Positions 17,554 to 27,083 of a DNA stretch of 64,000 bases are shown one piece after another. The stretch is from contig LM994670.1 of assembly GCA_000753455.2 (NCBI GenBank), positions 1,447,873 to 1,511,872 of the forward strand, given 5' to 3'. Source of the stretch: Clostridium jeddahitimonense. GTDB lineage: Bacteria > Bacillota > Clostridia > Clostridiales > Clostridiaceae. Position 1 is the stretch's first letter, and the number at the start of each line of letters is the position of its first letter. The notes under the pieces were generated by a model. It did not search any database. It was given only the letters and a program-made list of their open reading frames with translations, and had not been told where the DNA came from. The position numbers and the translations under genes are program-made.

Positions 17554-18747
17554 ATGACGTTAATGGATAAGTATATAGAAAAATTAAATGATTTAGATTT
17601 AAAGGATATGTATAACAATGATTTTTTCTTAACTTGGGAAAAATCAGATGATGAAATTGAAGGGGTATTTACAATAGCAGAGGCGCTAAGAGAATTAAGA
17701 AAAAATAATATATCACCCAAAATATTTGACTCAGGATTAGGAATATCTCTATTTAGAGATAACTCGACAAGAACAAGATTTAGCTTTGCTTCAGCATGTA
17801 ACCTTTTAGGATTAGAAGTTCAAGATTTAGATGAAGGCAAATCTCAAATTGCCCATGGAGAAACAGTTAGAGAAACAGCAAATATGATATCATTTATGGC
17901 TGATGTTATAGGTATTCGTGATGATATGTATATAGGTAAGGGGAATACTTATATGAGAGAGGTATCTAAAGCAGTTCAAGAAGGCCATAATGAGGGTGTT
18001 TTAGAACAAAGACCTACTCTTGTAAATTTACAATGCGATATAGATCATCCAACTCAAGCTATGGCTGATGCATTACATTTAATAAATGAGTTTGGAGGAA
18101 TAGAAAACTTAAAGGGTAAGAAAGTTGCTATGACTTGGGCTTATTCACCATCTTACGGAAAGCCATTATCTGTTCCACAAGGAATTATAGGCTTATTAAC
18201 TAGATTTGGAATGGATGTTGTTCTAGCTCATCCTGAAGGATATGAAGTTATGAGCGATGTTGAAGAAGTAGCTAAGAAAAATGCACAAAAATCTGGAGGA
18301 TCATTTACAAAGACTAACTCAATGGAAGAAGCATTTAAAGATGCAGATGTTGTATATCCAAAGAGCTGGGCTCCGTATATTGCTATGGAAAAACGTACAG
18401 ATTTATATGGAAATGGAGATTTTGAAGGTATAGATAAATTAGAAAAAGACTTATTAGCACAAAATGCTAATCATAAAGATTGGGAATGTACAGAGGAAAT
18501 GATGAAGTTAACTAAAAATGGATCAGCTCTTTATTTACACTGCTTACCTGCAGATATAACTGGTGTAAGCTGTGAAGCAGGTGAAGTAGCAGCATCTGTT
18601 TTTGATAGATATAGAGATCCTTTATATAAAGAAGCTAGCTTCAAACCATATATAATAGCTGCAATGATATTTTTAAGTAAGGTTAAAAATCCTCAAGAGA
18701 TTTTAGCTAAATTAGAAAATGATAATAAAGCTAGAAAATTAAAATAG
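17554..18747 (+). CDS. ygeW: Knotted carbamoyltransferase YgeW
   Basis: This 397-residue member of the aspartate/ornithine carbamoyltransferase superfamily has carbamoyl-phosphate motif STRTR at 71-75 (FRDNSTRTRFSFASACN), HPTQAMAD and HCLPAD. Its length and the surrounding genes identify the YgeW subgroup, whose natural substrate is unsettled but belongs to ureido-purine catabolism. Working in the phosphorolytic direction it would yield carbamoyl phosphate for the kinase encoded next. The ATG follows GGGAGAG. The gap to arcC contains a possible structured RNA. Confidence 0.92.
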   Translation: MTLMDKYIEKLNDLDLKDMYNNDFFLTWEKSDDEIEGVFTIAEALRELRKNNISPKIFDSGLGISLFRDNSTRTRFSFASACNLLGLEVQDLDEGKSQIAHGETVRETANMISFMADVIGIRDDMYIGKGNTYMREVSKAVQEGHNEGVLEQRPTLVNLQCDIDHPTQAMADALHLINEFGGIENLKGKKVAMTWAYSPSYGKPLSVPQGIIGLLTRFGMDVVLAHPEGYEVMSDVEEVAKKNAQKSGGSFTKTNSMEEAFKDADVVYPKSWAPYIAMEKRTDLYGNGDFEGIDKLEKDLLAQNANHKDWECTEEMMKLTKNGSALYLHCLPADITGVSCEAGEVAASVFDRYRDPLYKEASFKPYIIAAMIFLSKVKNPQEILAKLENDNKARKLK

Positions 18748-18782
18748 TATATTATAGAATAGTTAAGGATGAAATTTCATTA

Positions 18783-18875
18783 AATTAAAAGGTAGTGAAT
18801 AGCATCTGTATTAAAAGAAAAGATAATACTAATTGAAGTTAAATTTTCAATAGTAGCTAAGCTACCTTTTTAATT
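18783..18875 (+). ncRNA. Candidate three-way-junction RNA element ahead of carbamate kinase
   Basis: An outer stem pairs 18783-18795 (AATTAAAAGGTAG) with 18862-18875. Inside it are two hairpins with 6-bp stems: 18808-18813 with 18824-18829 (GTATTA/TAATAC) and 18832-18837 with 18846-18851 (ATTGAA/TTCAAT). A competing short hairpin GTAGC-TAA-GCTAC at 18853-18865 precedes CTTTTT and could act as a weak terminator or mRNA-processing site. I do not recognise it as a known riboswitch class. Low-GC DNA yields such pairings by chance, so confidence is modest. Confidence 0.4.
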
Positions 18876-18915
18876 ATTTATAGTATTAATTTACGGTTTT
18901 GAAAGGAGAAAATTA

Positions 18916-19845
18916 ATGAGCAAAGTAGTTATTGCTTTAGGAGGAAACGCTTTAGGAAATAATTTGGAGGAGCAAATGGTAGCTGTAAGGTCTACAGCTA
19001 AAGCAATTATAGATTTAATTGAAGATGGGAATGAAGTTATAGTTTCTCATGGAAACGGGCCTCAAGTTGGTATGATAAATTTGGCTATGACAGAACTTGG
19101 TAAAAATTATCCTAATTATTCATTGTGCCCAATGTCTGTTTGTGTTGCAATGAGCCAAGGATATATAGGATATGATCTTCAAAATGCCTTAAGAGAAGAA
19201 CTTCTAGAAAGAGGTATAAATAAAAGTGTATCTACAATAATAACTCAGGTTGAAGTAGATAAAAATGATGCTGCATTTACTAATCCAACAAAACCAATTG
19301 GCGGATTTATGACTAAAGAAGAAGCAGATTTAATGGTCCAAAAAGGTGAAAATGTAATAGAGGATGCTGGTAGGGGATATAGAAGAGTCGTAGCTTCACC
19401 AAAACCTAAGAGCATAGTAGAAATTGAAACTATAAAAACTTTAGCAGATGCTGGGCACGTGGTAGTTGCTTGTGGTGGTGGAGGAATTCCAGTTATAAAG
19501 AATGATGGTAAATTAAAAGGTGTTGATGCTGTAATAGATAAGGATTTTGCAAGCTGTGAATTAGCTAAGGAGTTAGACGCAGATTGTCTTATTATTTTAA
19601 CTGCAGTAGAAAAGGCTGCAATAAATTATGGTAAAGAAAATGAGAGGTGGCTTGATGATGTAACTGTAGAAGAGATGAAAAAGTATGTCGATGAAGGGCA
19701 CTTTGCACCAGGGTCTATGAAGCCTAAGGTTGAAGCGGCTATAGATTTTGCAGAGTCAAAAGAAGGAAGGGTATCTTTAATAACATTATTAGAAAAAGCT
19801 AAAGATGGAATAGCAGGTAAAACAGGAACAAGAATAAGTAAATAA
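18916..19845 (+). CDS. arcC: Carbamate kinase
   Basis: This 309-residue kinase transfers phosphate from carbamoyl phosphate to ADP, making ATP, CO2 and NH3. It contains VVIALGGNALG at the N-terminus, VSHGNGPQVGMINLA, VVACGGGGIPVI and ILTAVEKAAINYG, all amino-acid-kinase-fold motifs of ArcC. In this locus (E. coli equivalent YqeA) it would capture energy from the carbamoyl group released by YgeW. AAAGGAG precedes the ATG. Confidence 0.95.
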   Translation: MSKVVIALGGNALGNNLEEQMVAVRSTAKAIIDLIEDGNEVIVSHGNGPQVGMINLAMTELGKNYPNYSLCPMSVCVAMSQGYIGYDLQNALREELLERGINKSVSTIITQVEVDKNDAAFTNPTKPIGGFMTKEEADLMVQKGENVIEDAGRGYRRVVASPKPKSIVEIETIKTLADAGHVVVACGGGGIPVIKNDGKLKGVDAVIDKDFASCELAKELDADCLIILTAVEKAAINYGKENERWLDDVTVEEMKKYVDEGHFAPGSMKPKVEAAIDFAESKEGRVSLITLLEKAKDGIAGKTGTRISK

Positions 19846-19892
19846 GTTAATTATTTTAAATGAAGTATGGGAATTTACCTAGAGGAATTTAT

Positions 19893-21206
19893 ATGGAGAT
19901 AAAAAATAGGTCAGCGTTATTTGATTTTGATGGAAAAGTAAAGCTAAAAGAAATTATTCCATTAGGCTTACAGCATGTAGTGGCAATGATTGTAGGATGT
20001 GTTGCTCCTGCAATTATTGTTGCAAGCATGGCTAACTTAAATTTGCAAGATAAAATTATTTTAGTTCAGTCATCGTTAGTTTTTTCAGGAGTAGCTACAG
20101 TGATTCAGATTTTTCCTTTATTTAATAAAATAGGATCTAGATTACCTATAGTTATGGGAGCGAGCTTTGCATATATACCTATATTAAGCTCTATTGCAGA
20201 AGAATTTAATGTAGCAACTATATTTGGAGCTCAAATGATTGGAGGAGGAGTAGCGATTATTTTTGGAATATTTTCAAGGAAAATCGCTAAACTTTTTCCA
20301 GAAGTAGTAACAGGCACAGTTATTTTTTCAATTGGGTTATCACTATATTCAACGGCTATAAACTATATGGCGGGAGGAACAGGTAATGAAAGTTTTGGAT
20401 CACCAAAAAATTGGTTAATTGCAATGATAACCTTATCAATAGTAATATTTTTAAATTTCTTTACAAAGGGAAAGCTTAAACTTGCATCTATATTAATAGC
20501 AATTTGTATTGGATATATTATTGCTTTATTTGCAGGGATAGTATCTTTTGAGGGCTTAAATACAGCGACATGGTTTCATATGCCAAAGGTATTATACTTT
20601 GGGTTAGAGTTTAATGCTACGGCTATAGTATCAATGGTAATTATGTATATAGTAAATTCTGTACAAGCTATAGGGGATATTTCTGCTACTACTGGTGGTG
20701 CTATGGATAGAATACCAACAGAAGACGAAATATCAGGAGTTATTATGGGAAATGGATTTTCCAGTATTATTGGTGCTTTGTTTGGGTGTGTTCCTACAGC
20801 TACTTATAGCCAAAATGTTGGAATAGTAACTATGAATAAAGTTATAAATAAAGGAGTATTTTTATTAGCTTCTATTATCATAATAATATCTGGATTAATT
20901 CCTAAAATATCATCAATTTTAGTAAGTATACCACAATGTGTTCTTGGTGGAGCTACTATATATGTTTTCGCAACTATTACTATGACTGGGATAAGAATGA
21001 TTTGTAATAGTGGACTAAGTACTAGAAATATTGCAATAGTGGGATTAGCTATTGCATTAGGTACAGGTATAGCTCAAGTAAATGGAGCGTTAGGATTATT
21101 TCCAGAGTGGGTTATATCTATCTTTGGAGGTTCTTCAATAATTGTAACAACTTTAGTGGCAATCTTATTAAATTTAGTTTTACCTAAAGATGAAATAGGA
21201 AAATAA
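19893..21206 (+). CDS. NCS2-family purine (urate/xanthine) permease
   Basis: This 437-residue member of the nucleobase:cation symporter-2 (UraA/UacT) family has about 12-14 helices. It starts at a QHVVAMIVGCVAPAI helix, has GASFAYIPILSS, and the NCS2 signature region around AIGDISATTGGAMDR and ATYSQNVGIVTMNKV. Context makes urate or xanthine the likely substrate. The ATG at 19893 follows AGAGGA; an ATG 33 bases earlier has no ribosome-binding site. Confidence 0.9.
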   Translation: MEIKNRSALFDFDGKVKLKEIIPLGLQHVVAMIVGCVAPAIIVASMANLNLQDKIILVQSSLVFSGVATVIQIFPLFNKIGSRLPIVMGASFAYIPILSSIAEEFNVATIFGAQMIGGGVAIIFGIFSRKIAKLFPEVVTGTVIFSIGLSLYSTAINYMAGGTGNESFGSPKNWLIAMITLSIVIFLNFFTKGKLKLASILIAICIGYIIALFAGIVSFEGLNTATWFHMPKVLYFGLEFNATAIVSMVIMYIVNSVQAIGDISATTGGAMDRIPTEDEISGVIMGNGFSSIIGALFGCVPTATYSQNVGIVTMNKVINKGVFLLASIIIIISGLIPKISSILVSIPQCVLGGATIYVFATITMTGIRMICNSGLSTRNIAIVGLAIALGTGIAQVNGALGLFPEWVISIFGGSSIIVTTLVAILLNLVLPKDEIGK

Positions 21207-21261
21207 TATTAATAAAAGTTTGCTTGCTTATTGTTACAGTAAGTATAAAGGGGGTATTTAA

Positions 21262-22473
21262 ATGAAAGAAAAAATAAATTGGAAGGTAAATACTTTACCT
21301 CATAATAAAGAAGAAATAGATTTAGAATTTTTATCAGAAAAAGAAATAAGTAAGGCTAGAGATTTTCATGCTAGCTTTCCACAATATAAAGAAACACCAC
21401 TTGTTGCATTAGATAAGCTTAGTGAATATTTAGGTTTAGGTGGAATTTATATAAAAGATGAGTCATATAGATTTGGACTTAATGCATTTAAGGTTCTTGG
21501 AGGCTCTTTTGCTATGGCTCAATATATGGCTCAAAGATTAGGTAAAGATATATCAGAACTTCCATATGAAAAGCTTATTTCAGATGAAGTTAGAAAGGAA
21601 TTAGGAGATATAACTTTTGTAACTGCTACTGATGGGAATCATGGAAGAGGTGTAGCTTGGACAGCAAATAAATTAAGACAAAAGTCCGTAGTTTATATGC
21701 CTAAAGGCTCTTCTTTAACTAGATTAGAGAATATTAGAAAAGAAGGTGCTGATGCTTCTATAACAGATATGAATTATGATGAAGCTGTTAGGCTTGCTGC
21801 AAAGTACGCAGATGAGCATAATGGTGTAGTTATTCAAGATACTGCCTGGGATGGATATGAGGATATTCCAGCGTGGATTATGGAAGGCTACGGGACTATG
21901 GGGCTTGAAGCATTAAATCAATTAAGAAGCTATGGAGTAGAAAGGCCAACACATATATTTCTACAAGCAGGTGTTGGATCATTAGCTGGAGGAGTTCAAG
22001 GATTTTTTGCATCTGTATTTGAAGAAGAATGTCCAAAAACAACAATAGTTGAAGCTAGTGAAGCTGCTTGTCTTTATAAATCAGCAGTAGCTAATGATGG
22101 AAATCTTAAAGTTGTGGATGGAGATATGCCAACTATAATGGCAGGACTTGCTTGTGGTGAAGGAAATACAATAGGATGGAAGGTGCTTAAAAATTATTCA
22201 AGTCTTTTTGTTTCTTGTCCAGATTACGTTGCAGCAAATGGAATGAGAGTTCTTGGAAATCCAATGAAAGATGATACTAAGGTAGTTTCTGGTGAGTCAG
22301 GAGCTGTAACTTTAGGACTTATATATGAAATCATGACAAATCCTGAATACAAAGAATTGAAAGATACTTTAGAACTAGACGAAAACTCAAAAGTTTTATT
22401 ATTTAGTACTGAAGGAGACACAGATCCAGATAAGTATAAGAAGATTGTTTGGGAAGGCGAATACGGAAAGTAA
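21262..22473 (+). CDS. dpaL: Diaminopropionate ammonia-lyase
   Basis: This 403-residue PLP enzyme (YgeX) converts 2,3-diaminopropionate to pyruvate and two ammonia. The Schiff-base lysine is Lys77 in NAFKVLGG, the same number as reported for the E. coli enzyme. TDGNHGRGVAWTA and GVGSLAGGVQGF (phosphate cup) are conserved fold-type II motifs. It supplies pyruvate at the end of the anaerobic purine route. GGGGGT precedes the ATG. Confidence 0.95.
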   Translation: MKEKINWKVNTLPHNKEEIDLEFLSEKEISKARDFHASFPQYKETPLVALDKLSEYLGLGGIYIKDESYRFGLNAFKVLGGSFAMAQYMAQRLGKDISELPYEKLISDEVRKELGDITFVTATDGNHGRGVAWTANKLRQKSVVYMPKGSSLTRLENIRKEGADASITDMNYDEAVRLAAKYADEHNGVVIQDTAWDGYEDIPAWIMEGYGTMGLEALNQLRSYGVERPTHIFLQAGVGSLAGGVQGFFASVFEEECPKTTIVEASEAACLYKSAVANDGNLKVVDGDMPTIMAGLACGEGNTIGWKVLKNYSSLFVSCPDYVAANGMRVLGNPMKDDTKVVSGESGAVTLGLIYEIMTNPEYKELKDTLELDENSKVLLFSTEGDTDPDKYKKIVWEGEYGK

Positions 22474-22488
22474 AAAGGGGATGTATAT

Positions 22489-23823
22489 ATGATATTAGTA
22501 TGTAATGGTAGAGTAATAACTAATGATGAAAATAATCCTTTTATAGAAAATGGAGCGGTTTTAATAGATGAAAATATTATAAAGGATATTGGAAAAACTG
22601 ATGAGTTAAAAAATAAGTATAGAGAAGCGGAAATTATTGATGCTGATGGAAAGGTTATAATGCCTGGTCTTATAAATACTCATCATCATATATATAGTGC
22701 TTTTGCTAGAGGGTTAAATTTAAATAATCCTCCAGCGAAATCCTTTACAGATATATTAAAAAATGTATGGTGGAGAATAGATAAAAAGCTTACTGAAGAA
22801 GATAACAAATACAGTGCATACACTACTTTAATTGAATGTATAAAAGACGGCGTAACTACAGTGTTTGACCACCATGCAAGTCCATTTGCTATAGAAGGAA
22901 GTCTTTTTACTTTAGCGAAAGCTGCTGAAGATTTAGGGGTAAGAGGAAGCTTCTGTTATGAAGTATCTGATAGAGATGGTGATGACATTTTAGATGCTGG
23001 AATAAAGGAAAATATAGATTTCATAAAATATGCTAATAGCAGAAGCGATGATATGGTAAAAGGAATGTTTGGAATGCATGCATCTTTTACTTTAAGTCAT
23101 GAAAGTCTTTTAAAATGTGTTAAGGCTATGGATGGTCTTGATGCAGGATATCATATACATGTAGCAGAAGGTATTGAAGATGTATATGACAGCTTAAATA
23201 GAAGTGGCAAGAGAGTTGTTGAAAGATTAAATGATTATGGAATATTAGGTGAAAAGACATTTGCAGTTCACTGTGTTCATGTAAATGATAGAGAAATGGA
23301 CATTCTAAAAGAAACAAATACTACTGTAATTAATAATCCAGAATCTAATATGGGAAATGCAGTAGGATGTGCACCAGTTATAAGATTTTTTGAAAAAGGA
23401 TTAACTGTAGGGTTAGGAACAGATGGCTATACAAGTGATATTTTCGAATCTATTAAAGTTGAAAATATAACTCATAAGGCTAGTCTTTGTAATCCAAACG
23501 TAGGCTTTATGGAAACCGGAACTATGGCTTTTAAGAATAATAGTAAGATTGCTTCAAAATATTTTAAAAAAGAAGTTGGTATTTTAAAAGAAGGAGCTTA
23601 CGCTGATTTAATAGTAGTAGATTATAATCCACTTACAGTTATGAACGAAAATAACCTATTTGGTCATATATTCTTTGGAATGACAGGTAGATCAGTAGAT
23701 ACCACAATAATTAATGGTAAGGTAGTAATGAAAGATAGGAAAATATTAACTGTTGATGAAGATAAAATATTAAGTAAGTCAAGAGAGGTATCGGCTAAGC
23801 TTTGGGATAGATTAAATAGTTAA
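22489..23823 (+). CDS. ssnA: SsnA-type amidohydrolase
   Basis: This 444-residue metal-dependent amidohydrolase of the SsnA group is related to guanine/chlorohydrolase deaminases. It has the metal motif in MPGLINTHHHIYSAFARGL, FDHHASP, HIHVAEG, AVHCVHV and GLGTDGYTSDIF. SsnA is a constant member of the ygeW/ygeX/ygeY/xdh loci and is one of the genes shown to matter for urate use in gut anaerobes; the precise ring substrate is unresolved. It starts 16 bases after dpaL, with AAAAGGGG upstream. Confidence 0.92.
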   Translation: MILVCNGRVITNDENNPFIENGAVLIDENIIKDIGKTDELKNKYREAEIIDADGKVIMPGLINTHHHIYSAFARGLNLNNPPAKSFTDILKNVWWRIDKKLTEEDNKYSAYTTLIECIKDGVTTVFDHHASPFAIEGSLFTLAKAAEDLGVRGSFCYEVSDRDGDDILDAGIKENIDFIKYANSRSDDMVKGMFGMHASFTLSHESLLKCVKAMDGLDAGYHIHVAEGIEDVYDSLNRSGKRVVERLNDYGILGEKTFAVHCVHVNDREMDILKETNTTVINNPESNMGNAVGCAPVIRFFEKGLTVGLGTDGYTSDIFESIKVENITHKASLCNPNVGFMETGTMAFKNNSKIASKYFKKEVGILKEGAYADLIVVDYNPLTVMNENNLFGHIFFGMTGRSVDTTIINGKVVMKDRKILTVDEDKILSKSREVSAKLWDRLNS

Positions 23824-23848
23824 TAAAAACTAGAAAGGAGGTAATCTG

Positions 23849-26422
23849 TTGGAGAACTCTACTGATAGGATAGAATTCATTTTAAATGGAGAAAAGTGCA
23901 CTATAGAAAAAGATGAATCATTAATGAAATATCTTAGAGAAAAGAAGAATTTGATTTCTGTAAAAAATGGATGTAATCAAGGTGCTTGTGGTGCATGTAT
24001 GATTTTAGTTGATGGCAGGGCAACAAAAGCGTGTCTTTTAAGAGGAATAAAGATGTTAAACAAATCTATAGTTACTGTAGAAGGGTTAGATAAGGAGATT
24101 AAAAAAGCATTTGCTTATGCTTTTACTAAAGTAGGAGCTGTACAATGTGGTTTTTGTATTCCAGGTATGGTAATAAGCTCAGTAGGATTATTTAATAAAA
24201 CTTTAAATCCTTCAAAGGAAGAAGTTAAAAAAGCTTTAATAGGTAATATCTGTAGATGTACAGGCTATGTAAAAATTGAAGAAGCAATATTAATGGCTGC
24301 TGAAATTATTAGAGAAAAGAAGGATGTTCCTGAAGTTGGTTGTAAAGGTTTAATTGGAGATGGATTAGGAAGAATAGATGCAGAAGATAAGACATTAGGC
24401 TTAGGAGAGTATGTAGATGACTTAAAGGTTTCTGGAATGGTACATGGCGTTGCGCTAAGAGCAAGATATCCAAGGGCGCTTATTAAAGGTATAAACTTTA
24501 GTGAAGCTGAAAGCTTAGAAGGTGTTATTAAGGTCATTACTGCGAAAGATGTAACGGGAAATAGGTTTTGTGGACATCTTAAAAAAGATTGGCCAGCACT
24601 TATAGCTATTGGTGAAGAAACAAGATACGTAGGAGATACTGTAGCTTTAGTTGTTGCTGAAAGCGAAGAAATAGCAAGGCAAGCTAGTACACTTATAAAA
24701 GTTGATTATGAAGAACTTAAGCCTTTAACAAGTCCAAAGGAAGCAATGGAAGCTAATTCCCCTAAAATACACAGTGGAGGAAATATATTAACTAGAGAAG
24801 TCTTAATTAGAGGTAATGTAGATGAGGCTATTAAAAATTCTAAATACGTGGTAACCAATCACTATTCTGTACCATTTACTGAACATGCATTTTTAGAAGT
24901 TGAAAGTGCTCTTGCAGTACCAACAGATGAAGAACTTGTAGTTTATACCAGTAGCCAATCAGTATATGATGATTTACATGAAATAACTTCATTATTAGGA
25001 GTAGAAGAAAATAAAGTGAGAGTAATTGCAAAATATGTTGGTGGTGGCTTTGGAGGGAAAGAAGATATGAGCTGCCAACATCATGCTGCATTAATGGCTC
25101 ATATAACAGGAAGACCTGTAAAGATAACATTAACTAGAGATGAAAGCATAAAGGTACATCCAAAGAGACATGCTATGGAAATGGATTTTACTACAGCTTG
25201 TGATGAAAATGGAAAGCTTACAGCTATGAGAGCTAAAATTATAGCTGATACTGGGGCTTATGCATCATTAGGTGGCCCTGTACTTCAAAGAGCTTGTACA
25301 CATGCAGCAGGACCTTACAATTATCAGAATAGTGAAGTGGAAGGTATTGCAGTTTACACTAATAATCCGCCAGCAGGAGCATTTAGGGGTTTTGGAGTAA
25401 CTCAATCAGCATTTGCTAATGAAGCTAACATAAATAAGCTAGCAGAATTAGTAGGAATTTCTCCTTGGGAGATTAGATATAGAAATGCTATTGAACCAGG
25501 ACAAGAATTACCTAATGGGCAGATTGCAGATAATGGAACAGCGCTTAAAGAGACTTTATTAGCTGTTAAAGATGAATACGAAAAGCATGAATTTGTTGGA
25601 ATAGCATGTGCCTTTAAGAATTCTGGTATAGGGGTTGGACTACCTGATATAGGTAGAACAACTTTAGAGATAAAAGATGAAAAAATTATAATAAGAACTT
25701 CTGCTGCTTGTATGGGACAGGGGGTAGGAACCATATTAATTCAAGTTGTATGTGAAACTTTAGGGGTAGATTCAAAATGTGTTAAATGGATGAAACCAGA
25801 TACTAAGCTAACCCCTAATTCAGGAACATCTACAGCTTCAAGACAAACAGTATTTACTGGGGAGGCTACTAAAGTTGCAGCACTTAAATTAAAAGCTGCA
25901 CTGGAAAATAAGTCATTATTAGAACTTGATGGACAAGAGTTCTATGGGGAATATTCAGGGATTACCGACAAGATGGGAAGTTCTAAAAAGAATCCAGTAA
26001 GCCATGTGGCTTATGGCTTTGCTACTCAAGTGGTAGTGTTAAATAATGATGGAAAGGTAGAAAAAATAGTTGCAGCCCATGATATAGGTAGGGCTATAAA
26101 TCCAATAAATGTTGAAGGTCAAATTGAAGGTGGTGTAGTTATGGGATTAGGGTATGCTTTAACTGAAGATTATCAATTAGAGAACTCTGTACCTAAAGCC
26201 AAGTTTGGAACATTAGGATTATTTAGATCTACCCAAGTTCCAGAAATTAAACCTATATTAATAGAGCAAAATGAGAGTGACCTAGCATACGGAGCTAAAG
26301 GAGTAGGAGAAATTACATGTATACCAACAGCTCCTGCAGTACAAGGTGCTTATTATAAGCTAGATGGTGTATTTAGAACGAAACTACCTTTAGAAAATAC
26401 ATTTTATAAAAAGAAAAAATAA
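23849..26422 (+). CDS. Fused FeS-molybdopterin hydroxylase (selenium-dependent xanthine dehydrogenase type)
   Basis: This 857-residue protein fuses an N-terminal two-[2Fe-2S] domain with the molybdopterin domain. The FeS motifs are GCNQGACGAC and QCGFC...CRCTG. The Mo domain has GGGFGGKED, AFRGFGVTQSAF, ACMGQGVGT and GAKGVGE, with the catalytic Glu at 821. No FAD domain or separate FAD subunit is present here. Selenium would be a labile Mo ligand; there is no in-frame TGA. It likely reduces urate to xanthine or oxidises purines. TTG start 23849 follows AAAGGAGG. Confidence 0.92.
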   Translation: MENSTDRIEFILNGEKCTIEKDESLMKYLREKKNLISVKNGCNQGACGACMILVDGRATKACLLRGIKMLNKSIVTVEGLDKEIKKAFAYAFTKVGAVQCGFCIPGMVISSVGLFNKTLNPSKEEVKKALIGNICRCTGYVKIEEAILMAAEIIREKKDVPEVGCKGLIGDGLGRIDAEDKTLGLGEYVDDLKVSGMVHGVALRARYPRALIKGINFSEAESLEGVIKVITAKDVTGNRFCGHLKKDWPALIAIGEETRYVGDTVALVVAESEEIARQASTLIKVDYEELKPLTSPKEAMEANSPKIHSGGNILTREVLIRGNVDEAIKNSKYVVTNHYSVPFTEHAFLEVESALAVPTDEELVVYTSSQSVYDDLHEITSLLGVEENKVRVIAKYVGGGFGGKEDMSCQHHAALMAHITGRPVKITLTRDESIKVHPKRHAMEMDFTTACDENGKLTAMRAKIIADTGAYASLGGPVLQRACTHAAGPYNYQNSEVEGIAVYTNNPPAGAFRGFGVTQSAFANEANINKLAELVGISPWEIRYRNAIEPGQELPNGQIADNGTALKETLLAVKDEYEKHEFVGIACAFKNSGIGVGLPDIGRTTLEIKDEKIIIRTSAACMGQGVGTILIQVVCETLGVDSKCVKWMKPDTKLTPNSGTSTASRQTVFTGEATKVAALKLKAALENKSLLELDGQEFYGEYSGITDKMGSSKKNPVSHVAYGFATQVVVLNNDGKVEKIVAAHDIGRAINPINVEGQIEGGVVMGLGYALTEDYQLENSVPKAKFGTLGLFRSTQVPEIKPILIEQNESDLAYGAKGVGEITCIPTAPAVQGAYYKLDGVFRTKLPLENTFYKKKK

Positions 26423-26488
26423 TAACTAAAAAAGCATTTTTAATTATTGAATATAAACATATGGAGGTGAGTTAAAATTCATCTCTAT

Positions 26489-27067
26489 ATGTTTAATAAA
26501 ATTTTATATTTAATTAGAAAGATAGTTGAAATAATTATGAATTTGAATATATTTTTAACTGGTAAAAGTGGTTGTGGAAAAAGCACAATGATAAATAAAA
26601 TATTAGATAGTTTGAGTATTGAATATAGTGGATATAGAACCTTGAGCTACTATATTAATGGGCAAGATAAAGGGTTTTATATAAATGGATACGAAGACGT
26701 AGAAGGAAATTATAGCCCTATATCAATTAAGATAGGGGAGAAGAAATGTTGTGGAATAAAAGAAACATTTGAAATAGTAGGAAGTGAAATTTTAAGAAAA
26801 AGCAGGGAAAATTCTAATATTAAATTAATATTAATGGATGAAATAGGTGTATTAGAGAGTGATGCATTAAAGTTTAAGGAAGAGATAATTAAATGTCTAA
26901 ATAGTGATCATTTAGTAATAGGAGTTATAAAAAAGAAAGATAGTGAATTTCTAAATTACATTAAGTTTAATAAAGGTAACATAATTATAGATATAGAAGA
27001 TAAAAGTAATGGTGAAAGAGAATTAATTATAAATAAAATAATTACAATGATAAAAAATAATATTTAA
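26489..27067 (+). CDS. P-loop NTPase of the THEP1/nucleoside-triphosphatase type
   Basis: This 192-residue protein has Walker A TGKSGCGKS and Walker B LILMDEIGVLE, resembling the nucleoside-triphosphatase (THEP1, DUF265) family, with weaker similarity to MobB-like P-loop proteins. Its role is unknown; a link to cofactor or metal handling for the molybdoenzyme is inferred only from position. The start is unclear: GGAGGTG (26463-26469) lies about 20 bases before the ATG at 26489 and fits an ATT at 26477 better, while the domain itself begins at Met 26537. Confidence 0.7.
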   Translation: MFNKILYLIRKIVEIIMNLNIFLTGKSGCGKSTMINKILDSLSIEYSGYRTLSYYINGQDKGFYINGYEDVEGNYSPISIKIGEKKCCGIKETFEIVGSEILRKSRENSNIKLILMDEIGVLESDALKFKEEIIKCLNSDHLVIGVIKKKDSEFLNYIKFNKGNIIIDIEDKSNGERELIINKIITMIKNNI

Positions 27068-27083
27068 AGAGGGGGATTAGAAA

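Noticed and set aside
18783..18875. The arcC leader as a purine or xanthine riboswitch
   Set aside because: It has a three-way junction but lacks the conserved junction bases and loop sequences of the purine class, so I left it as an unclassified candidate.
24876..25130. Antisense open frames across xdh, ackA, rnf and other genes
   Set aside because: They have no ribosome-binding sites, unlikely residue composition, and lie wholly opposite well-identified genes.
23849..26422. The xanthine-dehydrogenase-like gene as a selenoprotein with TGA-encoded selenocysteine
   Set aside because: The frame has no in-frame TGA before its stop; in this family selenium is a labile ligand of molybdenum, not an amino acid.
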